64,000 bases of DNA. Origin: Temnothorax longispinosus. Taxonomy: Eukaryota; Arthropoda; Insecta; Hymenoptera; Formicidae. Positions 52,641 to 64,000 of the stretch are shown in pieces. Position 1 is the stretch's first letter, and each line of letters opens with the position of its first letter. The DNA lies in contig NC_092365.1 of assembly GCF_030848805.1 (NCBI RefSeq), positions 1,178,001 through 1,242,000 of the forward strand, written 5' to 3'. The position numbers were made by a program, and so were the translations under genes. The notes beneath the pieces are model-generated. The model was not told the origin of the DNA. It did not search any database and worked only from the letters and a program-made list of their open reading frames with translations.

Positions 52641-55600
52641 AGGGTGGTGGGTGTCGATCCGCAGACACACGCACCCCGCGCGACGCGACGACCTAATCGC
52701 CTAAACACTCTCAGGGTGGTGGATGTCGATCCGCAGACACACTCACCCCGCGCGACACGACGACCTAATCGCCTAAACACTCTCAGGGTGGTGGATGTCG
52801 ATCCGCAGACACACGCACCCCGCGCGACGCGACGACCTAATCGCCTAAACACTCTCAGGGTGGTGGATGTCGATCCGCAGACACACTCACCCCGCGCGAC
52901 GCGACGACCTAATCGCCTAAACACTCTCAGGGTGGTGGATGTCGATCCGCAGACACACGCACCCCGCGCGACGCGACGACCTAATCGCCTAAACACTCTC
53001 AGGGTGGTGGATGTCGATCCGCAGACACACGCACCCCGCGCGACGACCTAATCGCCTAAACACTCTCAGGGTGGTGGATGTCGATCCGCAGACACACTCA
53101 CCCCGCGCGACGCGACGACCTAATCGCCTAAACACTCTCAGGGTGGTGGATGTCGATCCGCAGACACACTCACCCCGCGCGACGCGACGACCTAATCGCC
53201 TAAACACTCTCAGGGTGGTGGATGTCGATCCGCAGACACACGCACCCCGCGCGACGCGACGACCTAATCGCCTAAACACTCTCAGGGTGGTGGATGTCGA
53301 TCCGCAGACACACTCACCCCGCGCGACGCGACGACCTAATCGCCTAAACACTCTCAGGGTGGTGGATGTCGATCCGCAGACACACTCACCCCGCGCGACG
53401 CGACGACCTAATCGCCTAAACACTCTCAGGGTGGTGGATGTCGATCCGCAGACACACGCACCCCGCGCGACGCAACCTAATCGCCTAAACACTCTCAGGG
53501 TGGTGGATGTCGATCCGCAGACACACTCACCCCGCGCGACGCGACGACCTAATCGCCTAAACACTCTCAGGGTGGTGGATGTCGATCCGCAGACACACTC
53601 ACCCCGCGCGACGCGACGACCTAATCGCCTAAACACTCTCAGGGTGGTGGATGTCGATCCGCAGACACACGCACCCCGCGCGACGCGACGACCTAATCGC
53701 CTAAACACTCTCAGGGTGGTGGATGTCGATCCGCAGACACACTCACCCCGCGCGACGCGACGACCTAATCGCCTAAACACTCTCAGGGTGGTGGATGTCG
53801 ATCCGCAGACACACGCACCCCGCGCGACGCGACGACCTAATCGCCTAAACACTCTCAGGGTGGTGGATGTCGATCCGCAGACACACGCACCCCGCGCGAC
53901 GACCTAATCGCCTAAACACTCTCAGGGTGGTGGATGTCGATCCGCAGACACACTCACCCCGCGCGACGCGACGACCTAATCGCCTAAACACTCTCAGGGT
54001 GGTGGATGTCGATCCGCAGACACACGCACCCCGCGCGACGCGACGACCTAATCGCCTAAACACTCTCAGGGTGGTGGATGTCGATCCGCAGACACACGCC
54101 CCGCGCGACGCGACGACCTAATCGCCTAAACACTCTCAGGGTGGTGGATGTCGATCCGCAGACACACCACCCCGCGCGACGCGACGACCTAATCGCCTAA
54201 ACACTCTCAGGGTGGTGGATGTCGATCCGCAGACACACGCACCCCGCGCGACGCGACGACCTAATCGCCTAAACACTCTCAGGGTGGTGGATGTCGATCC
54301 GCAGACACACTCACCCCGCGCGACGCGACGACCTAATCGCCTAAACACTCTCAGGGTGGTGGATGTCGATCCGCAGACACACGCACCCCGCGCGACGCGA
54401 CGACCTAATCGCCTAAACACTCTCAGGGTGGTGGATGTCGATCCGCAGACACACGCACCCCGCGCGCGACGACCTAATCGCCTAAACACTCTCAGGGTGG
54501 TGGATGTCGATCCGCAGACACACTCACCCCGCGCGACGCGACGACCTAATCGCCTAAACACTCTCAGGGTGGTGGATGTCGATCCGCAGACACACTCACC
54601 CCGCGCGACGCGACGACCTAATCGCCTAAACACTCTCAGGGTGGTGGATGTCGATCCGCAGACACACTCACCCCGCGCGACGCGACGACCTAATCGCCTA
54701 AACACTCTCAGGGTGGTGGATGTCGATCCGCAGACACACGCACCCCCGCGACGCGACGACCTAATCGCCTAAACACTCTCAGGGTGGTGGATGTCGATCC
54801 GCAGACACCACCCCGCGCGACGCGACGACCTAATCGCCTAAACACTCTCAGGGTGGTGGATGTCGATCCGCAGACACACGCACCCCGCGCGACGCGACGA
54901 CCTAATCGCCTAAACACTCTCAGGGTGGTGGATGTCGATCCGCAGACACACGCACCCCGCGCGACGCGACGACCTAATCGCCTAAACACTCTCAGGGTGG
55001 TGGATGTCGATCCGCAGACACACTCACCCCGCGCGACGCGACGACCTAATCGCCTAAACACTCTCAGGGTGGTGGATGTCGATCCGCAGACACACTCACC
55101 CCGCGCGACGCGACGACCTAATCGCCTAAACACTCTCAGGGTGGTGGATGTCGATCCGCAGACACACGCACCCCGCGCGACGCGACGACCTAATCGCCTA
55201 AACACTCTCAGGGTGGTGGATGTCGATCCGCAGACACACTCACCCCGCGCGACGCGACGACCTAATCGCCTAAACACTCTCAGGGTGGTGGATGTCGATC
55301 CGCAGACACACGCACCCCGCGCGACGCGACGACCTAATCGCCTAAACACTCTCAGGGTGGTGGATGTCGATCCGCAGACACACGCACCCCGCGCGACGCG
55401 ACGACCTAATCGCCTAAACACTCTCAGGGTGGTGGATGTCGATCCGCAGACACACGCACCCCGCGCGACGCGACGACCTAATCGCCTAAACACTCTCAGG
55501 GTGGTGGATGTCGATCCGCAGACACACGCACCCCCGCGCGACGCGACGACCTAATCGCCTAAACACTCTCAGGGTGGTGGATGTCGATCCGCAGACACAC

Positions 55601-57592
55601 TCACCCCGCGCGACGCGACGACCTAATCGCCTAAACACTCTCAGGGTGGTGGATGTCGATCCGCAGACACACGCACCCCGCGCGACGCGACGACCTAATC
55701 GCCTAAACACTCTCAGGGTGGTGGATGTCGATCCGCAGACACACGCACCCCGCGCGACGCGACGACCTAATCGCCTAAACACTCTCAGGGTGGTGGATGT
55801 CGATCCGCAGACACACGCACCCCGCGCGACGCGACGACCTAATCGCCAAAACACTCTCAGGGTGGTGGATGTCGATCCGCAGACACACGCACCCCGCGCG
55901 ACGCGACGACCTAATCGCCTAAACACTCTCAGGGTGGTGGATGTCGATCCGCAGACACACGCACCCCGCGCGACGCGACGACCTAATCGCCTAAACACTC
56001 TCAGGGTGGTGGATGTCGATCCGCAGACACACGCACCCCGCGCGACGCGACGACCTAATCGCCTAAACACTCTCAGGGTGGTGGATGTCGATCCGCAGAC
56101 ACACTCACCCCGCGCGACGCGACGACCTAATCGCCTAAACACTCTCAGGGTGGTGGATGTCGATCCGCAGACACACGCACCCCGCGCGACGCGACGACCT
56201 AATCGCCTAAACACTCTCAGGGTGGTGGATGTCGATCCGCAGACACACTCACCCCGCGCGACGCGACGACCTAATCGCCTAAACACTCTCAGGGTGGTGG
56301 ATGTCGATCCGCAGACACACGCACCCCGCGCGACGCGACGACCTAATCGCCTAAACACTCTCAGGGTGGTGGATGTCGATCCGCAGACACACGCACCCCG
56401 CGCGACGCGACGACCTAATCGCCTAAACACTCTCAGGGTGGTGGATGTCGATCCGCAGACACACTCACCCCGCGCGACGCGACGACCTAATCGCCTAAAC
56501 ACTCTCAGGGTGGTGGATGTCGATCCGCAGACACACGCACCCCGCGCGACGCGACGACCTAATCGCCTAAACACTCTCAGGGTGGTGGATGTCGATCCGC
56601 AGACACACGCACCCCGCGCGACGCGACGACCTAATCGCCTAAACACTCTCAGGGTGGTGGATGTCGATCCGCAGACACACCACCCCGCGCGACGCGACGA
56701 CCTAATCGCCTAAACACTCTCAGGGTGGTGGATGTCGATCCGCAGACACACGCACCCCGCGCGACGCGACGACCTAATCGCCTAAACACTCTCAGGGTGG
56801 TGGATGTCGATCCGCAGACACACTCACCCCGCGCGACGCGACGACCTAATCGCCTAAACACTCTCAGGGTGGTGGATGTCGATCCGCAGACACACGCACC
56901 CCGCGCGACGCGACGACCTAATCGCCTAAACACTCTCAGGGTGGTGGATGTCGATCCGCAGACACACTCACCCCGCGCGACGCGACGACCTAATCGCCTA
57001 AACACTCTCAGGGTGGTGGATGTCGATCCGCAGACACACGCACCCCGCGCGACGCGACGACCTAATCGCCTAAACACTCTCAGGGTGGTGGATGTCGATC
57101 CGCAGACACACGCACCCCGCGCGACGCGACGACCTAATCGCCTAAACACTCTCAGGGTGGTGGATGTCGATCCGCAGACACACTCACCCCGCGCGACGCG
57201 ACGACCTAATCGCCTAAACACTCTCAGGGTGGTGGATGTCGATCCGCAGACACACGCACCCCGCGCGACGCGACGACCTAATCGCCTAAACACTCTCAGG
57301 GTGGTGGATGTCGATCCGCAGACACACGCACCCCGCGCGACGCGACGACCTAATCGCCTAAACACTCTCAGGGTGGTGGATGTCGATCCGCAGACACACT
57401 CACCCCGCGCGACGCGACGACCTAATCGCCTAAACACTCTCAGGGTGGTGGATGTCGATCCGCAGACACACGCACCCCGCGCGACGCGACGACCTAATCG
57501 CCTAAACACTCTCAGGGTGGTGGATGTCGATCCGCAGAACACACTCACCCCGCGCGACGCGACGACCTAATCGCCTAAACACTCTCAGGGTG

Positions 57593-57660
57593 GTGGATGT
57601 CGATCCGCAGACACAAGGGTTTTGCCACCCCGCGCGACGCGACGACCTAATCGCCTAAAC
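57593..57660. repeat. Aberrant satellite unit with a foreign insert
   Basis: In this unit the segment after GCAGACACA reads AGGGTTTTGCCACCCCGCG instead of the normal CGCACCCCGCG. It is the only unit with non-satellite bases in the middle of the array. It may be an old insertion, a conversion scar or a joining artefact in the assembly. Confidence 0.7.
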
Positions 57661-60600
57661 ACTCTCAGGGTGGTGGATGTCGATCCGCAGACACACTCAC
57701 CCCGCGCGACGCGACGACCTAATCGCCTAAACACTCTCAGGGTGGTGGATGTCGATCCGCAGACACACGCACCCCGCGCGACGCGACGACCTAATCGCCT
57801 AAACACTCTCAGGGTGGTGGATGTCGATCCGCAGACACACCACCCCGCGCGACGCGACGACCTAATCGCCTAAACACTCTCAGGGTGGTGGATGTCGATC
57901 CGCAGACACACTCACCCCGCGCGACGCGACGACCTAATCGCCTAAACACTCTCAGGGTGGTGGATGTCGATCCGCAGACACACGCACCCCGCGCGACGCG
58001 ACGACCTAATCGCCTAAACACTCTCAGGGTGGTGGATGTCGATCCGCAGACACACTCACCCCGCGCGACGCGACGACCTAATCGCCTAAACACTCTCAGG
58101 GTGGTGGATGTCGATCCGCAGACACACTCACCCCGCGCGACGCGACGACCTAATCGCCTAAACACTCTCAGGGTGGTGGATGTCGATCCGCAGACACACG
58201 CACCCGCGCGACGCGACGACCTAATCGCCTAAACACTCTCAGGGTGGTGGATGTCGATCCGCAGACACACGCACCCGCGCGACGCGACGACCTAATCGCC
58301 TAAACACTCTCAGGGTGGTGGATGTCGATCCGCAGACACACGCACCCCGCGCGACGCGACGACCTAATCGCCTAAACACTCTCAGGGTGGTGGATGTCGA
58401 TCCGCAGACACACTCACCCCGCGCGACGCGACGACCTAATCGCCTAAACACTCTCAGGGTGGTGGATGTCGATCCGCAGACACACGCACCCCGCGCGACG
58501 CGACGACCTAATCGCCTAAACACTCTCAGGGTGGTGGATGTCGATCCGCAGACACACGCACCCCGCGCGACGCGACGACCTAATCGCCTAAACACTCTCA
58601 GGGTGGTGGATGTCGATCCGCAGACACACGCACCCCGCGCGACGCGACGACCTAATCGCCTAAACACTCTCAGGGTGGTGGATGTCGATCCGCAGACACA
58701 CGCACCCCGCGCGACGCGACGACCTAATCGCCTAAACACTCTCAGGGTGGTGGATGTCGATCCGCAGACACACGCACCCCGCGCGACGCGACGACCTAAT
58801 CGCCTAAACACTCTCAGGGTGGTGGATGTCGATCCGCAGACACACGCACCCCGCGCGACGCGACGACCTAATCGCCTAAACACTCTCAGGGTGGTGGATG
58901 TCGATCCGCAGACACACTCACCCCGCGCGACGCGACGACCTAATCGCCTAAACACTCTCAGGGTGGTGGATGTCGATCCGCAGACACACGCACCCCGCGC
59001 GACGCGACGACCTAATCGCCTAAACACTCTCAGGGTGGTGGATGTCGATCCGCAGACACACTCACCCCGCGCGACGCGACGACCTAATCGCCTAAACACT
59101 CTCAGGGTGGTGGATGTCGATCCGCAGACACACGCACCCCGCGCGACGCGACGACCTAATCGCCTAAACACTCTCAGGGTGGTGGATGTCGATCCGCAGA
59201 CACACGCACCCCGCGCGACGCGACGACCTAATCGCCTAAACACTCTCAGGGTGGTGGATGTCGATCCGCAGACACACTCACCCCGCGCGACGCGACGACC
59301 TAATCGCCTAAACACTCTCAGGGTGGTGGATGTCGATCCGCAGACACACGCACCCCGCGCGACGCGACGACCTAATCGCCTAAACACTCTCAGGGTGGTG
59401 GATGTCGATCCGCAGACACACGCACCCCGCGCGACGCGACGACCTAATCGCCTAAACACTCTCAGGGTGGTGGATGTCGATCCGCAGACACACGCACCCC
59501 GCGCGACGCGACGACCTAATCGCCTAAACACTCTCAGGGTGGTGGATGTCGATCCGCAGACACACGCACCCCGCGCGACGCGACGACCTAATCGCCTAAA
59601 CACTCTCAGGGTGGTGGATGTCGATCCGCAGACACACTCACCCCGCGCGACGCGACGACCTAATCGCCTAAACACTCTCAGGGTGGTGGATGTCGATCCG
59701 CAGACACACTCACCCCGCGCGACGCGACGACCTAATCGCCTAAACACTCTCAGGGTGGTGGATGTCGATCCGCAGACACACGCACCCCGCGCGACGCGAC
59801 GACCTAATCGCCTAAACACTCTCAGGGTGGTGGATGTCGATCCGCAGACACACGCACCCCGCGCGACGCGACGACCTAATCGCCTAAACACTCTCAGGGT
59901 GGTGGATGTCGATCCGCAGACACACTCACCCCGCGCGACGCGACGACCTAATCGCCTAAACACTCTCAGGGTGGTGGATGTCGATCCGCAGACACACACG
60001 CACCCCGCGCGACGACCTAATCGCCTAAACACTCTCAGGGTGGTGGATGTCGATCCGCAGACACACGCACCCCGCGCGACGCGACGACCTAATCGCCTAA
60101 ACACTCTCAGGGTGGTGGATGTCGATCCGCAGACACACGCACCCCGCGCGACGCGACGACCTAATCGCCTAAACACTCTCAGGGTGGTGGATGTCGATCC
60201 GCAGACACACGCACCCCGCGCGACGCGACGACCTAATCGCCTAAACACTCTCAGGGTGGTGGATGTCGATCCGCAGACACACTCACCCCGCGCGACGCGA
60301 CGACCTAATCGCCTAAACACTCTCAGGGGTGGTGTCGATCCGCAGACACACTCCCCGCGCGCGACGCGACGACCTAATCGCCTAAACACTCTCAGGGTGG
60401 TGGATGTCGATCCGCAGACACACGCACCCCGCGCGACGCGACGACCTAATCGCCTAAACACTCTCAGGGTGGTGGATGTCGATCCGCAGACACACGCACC
60501 CCCGCGACGCGACGACCTAATCGCCTAAACACTCTCAGGGTGGTGGATGTCGATCCGCAGACACACTCACCCCGCGCGACGCGACGACCTAATCGCCTAA

Positions 60601-61139
60601 ACACTCTCAGGGTGGTGGATGTCGATCCGCAGACACACGCACCCCGCGCGACGCGACGACCTAATCGCCTAAACACTCTCAGGGTGGTGGATGTCGATCC
60701 GCAGACACACGCACCCCGCGCGACGCGACGACCTAATCGCCTAAACACTCTCAGGGTGGTGGATGTCGATCCGCAGACACACACCACCCCGCGCGACGCG
60801 ACGACCTAATCGCCTAAACACTCTCAGGGTGGTGGGATGTCGATCCGCAGACACACTCACCCCGCGCGACGCGACGACCTAATCGCCTAAACACTCTCAG
60901 GGTGGTGGATGTCGATCCGCAGACACACGCACCCCCGCGACGCGACGACCTAATCGCCTAAACACTCTCAGGGTGGTGGATGTCGATCCGCAGACACACT
61001 CACCCCGCGCGACGCGACGACCTAATCGCCTAAACACTCTCAGGGTGGTGGATGTCGATCCGCAGACACACGCACCCCGCGCGACGCGACGACCTAATCG
61101 CCTAAACACTCTCAGGGTGGTGGATGTCGATCCGCAGAC

Positions 61140-63700
61140 ACACGCACCCCGCGCGCGACGACCTAACCGCCTAAACACTCTCAGGGTGGTGGATGTCGAT
61201 CCGCAGACACACTCACCCCGCGCGACGCGACGACCTAATCGCCTAAACACTCTCAGGGTGGTGGATGTCGATCCGCAGACACACGCACCCCGCGCGACGC
61301 GACGACCTAATCGCCTAAACACTCTCAGGGTGGTGGATGTCGATCCGCAGACACACGCACCCCGCGCGACGCGACGACCTAATCGCCTAAACACTCTCAG
61401 GGTGGTGGATGTCGATCCGCAGACACACGCACCCCGCGCGACGCGACGACCTAATCGCCTAAACACTCTCAGGGTGGTGGATGTCGATCCGCAGACACAC
61501 TCACCCCGCGCGACGCGACGACCTAATCGCCTAAACACTCTCAGGGTGGTGGATGTCGATCCGCAGACACACGCACCCCGCGCGACGCGACGACCTAATC
61601 GCCTAAACACTCTCAGGGTGGTGGATGTCGATCCGCAGACACACGCACCCCGCGCGACGCGACGACCTAATCGCCTAAACACTCTCAGGGTGGTGGATGT
61701 CGATCCGCAGACACACTCACCCCGCGCGACGCGACGACCTAATCGCCTAAACACTCTCAGGGTGGTGGATGTCGATCCGCAGACACACGCACCCCGCGCG
61801 ACGCGACGACCTAATCGCCTAAACACTCTCAGGGTGGTGGATGTCGATCCGCAGACACACCCCCGCGCGACGCGACGACCTAATCGCCTAAACACTCTCA
61901 GGGTGGTGGATGTCGATCCGCAGACACACTCACCCCGCGCGACGCGACGACCTAATCGCCTAAACACTCTCAGGGTGGTGGATGTCGATCCGCAGACACA
62001 CGCACCCCGCGCGACGCGACGACCTAATCGCCTAAACACTCTCAGGGTGGTGGATGTCGATCCGCAGACACACTCACCCCGCGCGACGCGACGACCTAAT
62101 CGCCTAAACACTCTCAGGGTGGTGGATGTCGATCCGCAGACACACGCACCCCGCGCGACGACCTAATCGCCTAAACACTCTCAGGGTGGTGGATGTCGAT
62201 CCGCAGACACACGCACCCCGCGCGACGACCTAACCGCCTAAACACTCTCAGGGTGGTGGATGTCGATCCGCAGACACACTCACCCCGCGCGACGCGACGA
62301 CCTAATCGCCTAAACACTCTCAGGGTGGTGGATGTCGATCCGCAGACACACTCACCCCGCGCGACGCGACGACCTAATCGCCTAAACACTCTCAGGGTGG
62401 TGGATGTCGATCCGCAGACACACGCCCCCGCGCGACGACCTAACCGCCTAAACACTCTCAGGGTGGTGGATGTCGATCCGCAGACACACTCACCCCGCGC
62501 GACGCGACGACCTAATCGCCTAAACACTCTCAGGGTGGTGGATGTCGATCCGCAGACACACTCACCCCGCGCGACGCGACGACCTAATCGCCTAAACACT
62601 CTCAGGGTGGTGGATGTCGATCCGCAGACACACGCACCCCGCGCGACGCGACGACCTAATCGCCTAAACACTCTCAGGGTGGTGGATGTCGATCCGCAGA
62701 CACACTCACCCCGCGCGACGCGACGACCTAATCGCCTAAACACTCTCAGGGTGGTGGATGTCGATCCGCAGACACACGCACCCCGCGCGACGCGACGACC
62801 TAATCGCCTAAACACTCTCAGGGTGGTGGATGTCGATCCGCAGACACACGCACCCCGCGCGACGCGACGACCTAACCGCCTAAACACTCTCAGGGTGGTG
62901 GATGTCGATCCGCAGACACACTCACCCCGCGCGACGCGACGACCTAATCGCCTAAACACTCTCAGGGTGGTGGATGTCGATCCGCAGACACACGCACCCC
63001 GCGCGACGCGACGACCTAATCGCCTAAACACTCTCAGGGTGGTGGATGTCGATCCGCAGACACACGCACCCCGCGCGCGACGACCTAATCGCCTAAACAC
63101 TCTCAGGGTGGTGGATGTCGATCCGCAGACACACTCACCCCGCGCGACGCGACGACCTAATCGCCTAAACACTCTCAGGGTGGTGGATGTCGATCCGCAG
63201 ACACACGCACCCCGCGCGCGACGACCTAATCGCCTAAACACTCTCAGGGTGGTGGATGTCGATCCGCAGACACACTCACCCCGCGCGACGCGACGACCTA
63301 ATCGCCTAAACACTCTCAGGGTGGTGGATGTCGATCCGCAGACACACGCACCCCGCGCGCGACGACCTAATCGCCTAAACACTCTCAGGGTGGTGGATGT
63401 CGATCCGCAGACACACGCACCCCGCGCGACGACCTAATCGCCTAAACACTCTCAGGGTGGTGGATGTCGATCCGCAGACACACTCACCCCGCGCGACGCG
63501 ACGACCTAATCGCCTAAACACTCTCAGGGTGGTGGATGTCGATCCGCAGACACACTCACCCCGCGCGACGCGACGACCTAATCGCCTAAACACTCTCAGG
63601 GTGGTGGATGTCGATCCGCAGACACACGCACCCCGCGCAACGACCTAACCGCCTAAACACTCTCAGGGTGGTGGATGTCGATCCGCAGACACACTCACCC
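61140..63700. repeat. Distal satellite subfamily with CCTAACCGCC and short G-type units
   Basis: Near 61166, 62233, 62443, 62874 and 63649 the usual CCTAATCGCC reads CCTAACCGCC. The change was not noticed outside this distal part. It always occurs in a non-T-type unit and is always followed by a T-type unit. The same zone is enriched in shortened units of about 66-69 bp, including an alternating series of 69-bp and 72-bp units at about 63050-63380. This is what local unequal exchange would produce. Confidence 0.6.
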
Positions 63701-64000
63701 CGCGCGACGCGACGACCTAATCGCCTAAACACTCTCAGGGTGGTGGATGTCGATCCGCAGACACACTCACCCCGCGCGACGCGACGACCTAATCGCCTAA
63801 ACACTCTCAGGGTGGTGGATGTCGATCCGCAGACACACGCACCCCGCGCGACGACGACCTAATCGCCTAAACACTCTCAGGGTGGTGGATGTCGATCCGC
63901 AGACACACTCACCCCGCGCGACGCGACGACCTAATCGCCTAAACACTCTCAGGGTGGTGGATGTCGATCCGCAGACACACGCACCCCGCGCGAATCTACG

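Larger units (their letters stand above)
52641..63992. repeat. Satellite array, 72-bp unit, about 158 copies
   Basis: Head-to-tail units start at AGGGTGGTGG (52641, 52713, 52785 and so on). The consensus order is AGGGTGGTGGATGTCGATCC, then GCAGACACAC, then G or T, then CACCCCGCGCGACGCGACGA, then CCTAATCGCCTAAACACTCTC. It is GC-rich with 9-10 CpGs per unit, against an AT-rich flank. Two main types differ by G or T after GCAGACACAC; most units are otherwise identical. Rarer length variants of about 66-73 bp affect mainly the CCCCGCGCGACGCGACG segment. The 72-bp length and the absence of stops in one frame per strand create open frames of up to 740 codons on both strands at once; these are a by-product, not genes. 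The array leaves the consensus at about 63993, a few bases before the window ends. Confidence 0.95.

Noticed and set aside
58239..60461. A 740-codon open frame on the minus strand (and 737 codons on + over the same DNA)
   Set aside because: It is a stop-free reading of the 72-bp satellite. Both strands are open at once, there is no unique sequence, and frames break at unit indels. It is described as a repeat, not a gene.
52641..63992. CRISPR-like array
   Set aside because: The repeat is continuous head to tail with no unique spacers, the context is eukaryotic, and no cas gene is present.
63989..64000. Similarity of the last bases (GAATCTACG) to GATTCTACG in the retrotransposon tail at 52503-52511
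   Set aside because: The match is too short and imperfect to claim that the same element bounds both sides of the array.
1..64000. tRNA or rRNA genes
   Set aside because: I looked for tRNA B-box-like words and for conserved rRNA stretches and saw none that fit. A covariance-model scan would be needed to exclude degenerate copies.

Overview
The window reads as nuclear DNA of an insect, most likely a hymenopteran such as an ant. It is AT-rich and gene-poor, with many intact CpGs, GT..AG splice sites, AT microsatellites, small palindromic elements and a polyadenylated non-LTR retrotransposon tail. No operon, ribosome-binding-site, CRISPR or phage logic is present. Placement in Hymenoptera is inference from composition and element types. 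No rRNA, tRNA or complete gene was recognised.

Positions 1-19,317 are non-coding in appearance. They precede one convincing coding exon on the + strand, 19,318-19,641, which is the terminal exon of a beaten-path (Beat) family immunoglobulin protein with a GPI-anchor-like C-terminus. A short 3' UTR with an AATAAA signal follows. Earlier Beat exons were not found, so much of the left third may be intron. Positions 19,951-43,900 hold no gene I can support, only simple repeats, CpG-rich patches and degenerate purine-rich stretches.

Positions 43,900-52,290 hold a minus-strand cluster of short exon-like blocks bounded by good splice signals. A Gly/Arg-coding block occurs four times: three are tandem with a period of about 370-380 bp at 51.2-52.1 kb, and the fourth lies 7 kb away at 44.3 kb. 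A companion exon of about 50 nt occurs twice. A candidate first exon with an ATG (52,179-52,286) lies next to a TTAA-bounded hairpin of 99 bp. The block sequences are better conserved than the intron between them. Frames do not join cleanly through all copies, so this may be a small unrecognised gene with alternative or duplicated exons, a non-coding RNA, or a decaying duplicate. Between the two halves lies a large foldback complex (48,905-50,030) built from two successive palindromes with arms of about 180 bp and a 44-bp minisatellite.

From 52,427 the window enters the 3' end of a non-LTR retrotransposon in minus orientation (A18 tail, then roughly 200 bp of GC-rich 3' sequence). This passes directly into a satellite of about 11.35 kb and about 158 units, with a 72-bp unit, running to the window end. 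The unit is GC-rich, holds 9-10 CpGs, exists in two main types (G or T at one site), and carries TTAGG-CGA-TTAGG on its minus strand, i.e. two copies of the arthropod telomeric pentamer. Because 72 is divisible by 3 and one frame per strand lacks stops, the array produces long open frames on both strands that are very unlikely to be genes. The most interesting hypothesis is that this satellite arose by tandem amplification of the retrotransposon's 3' region, possibly in a subtelomeric setting.
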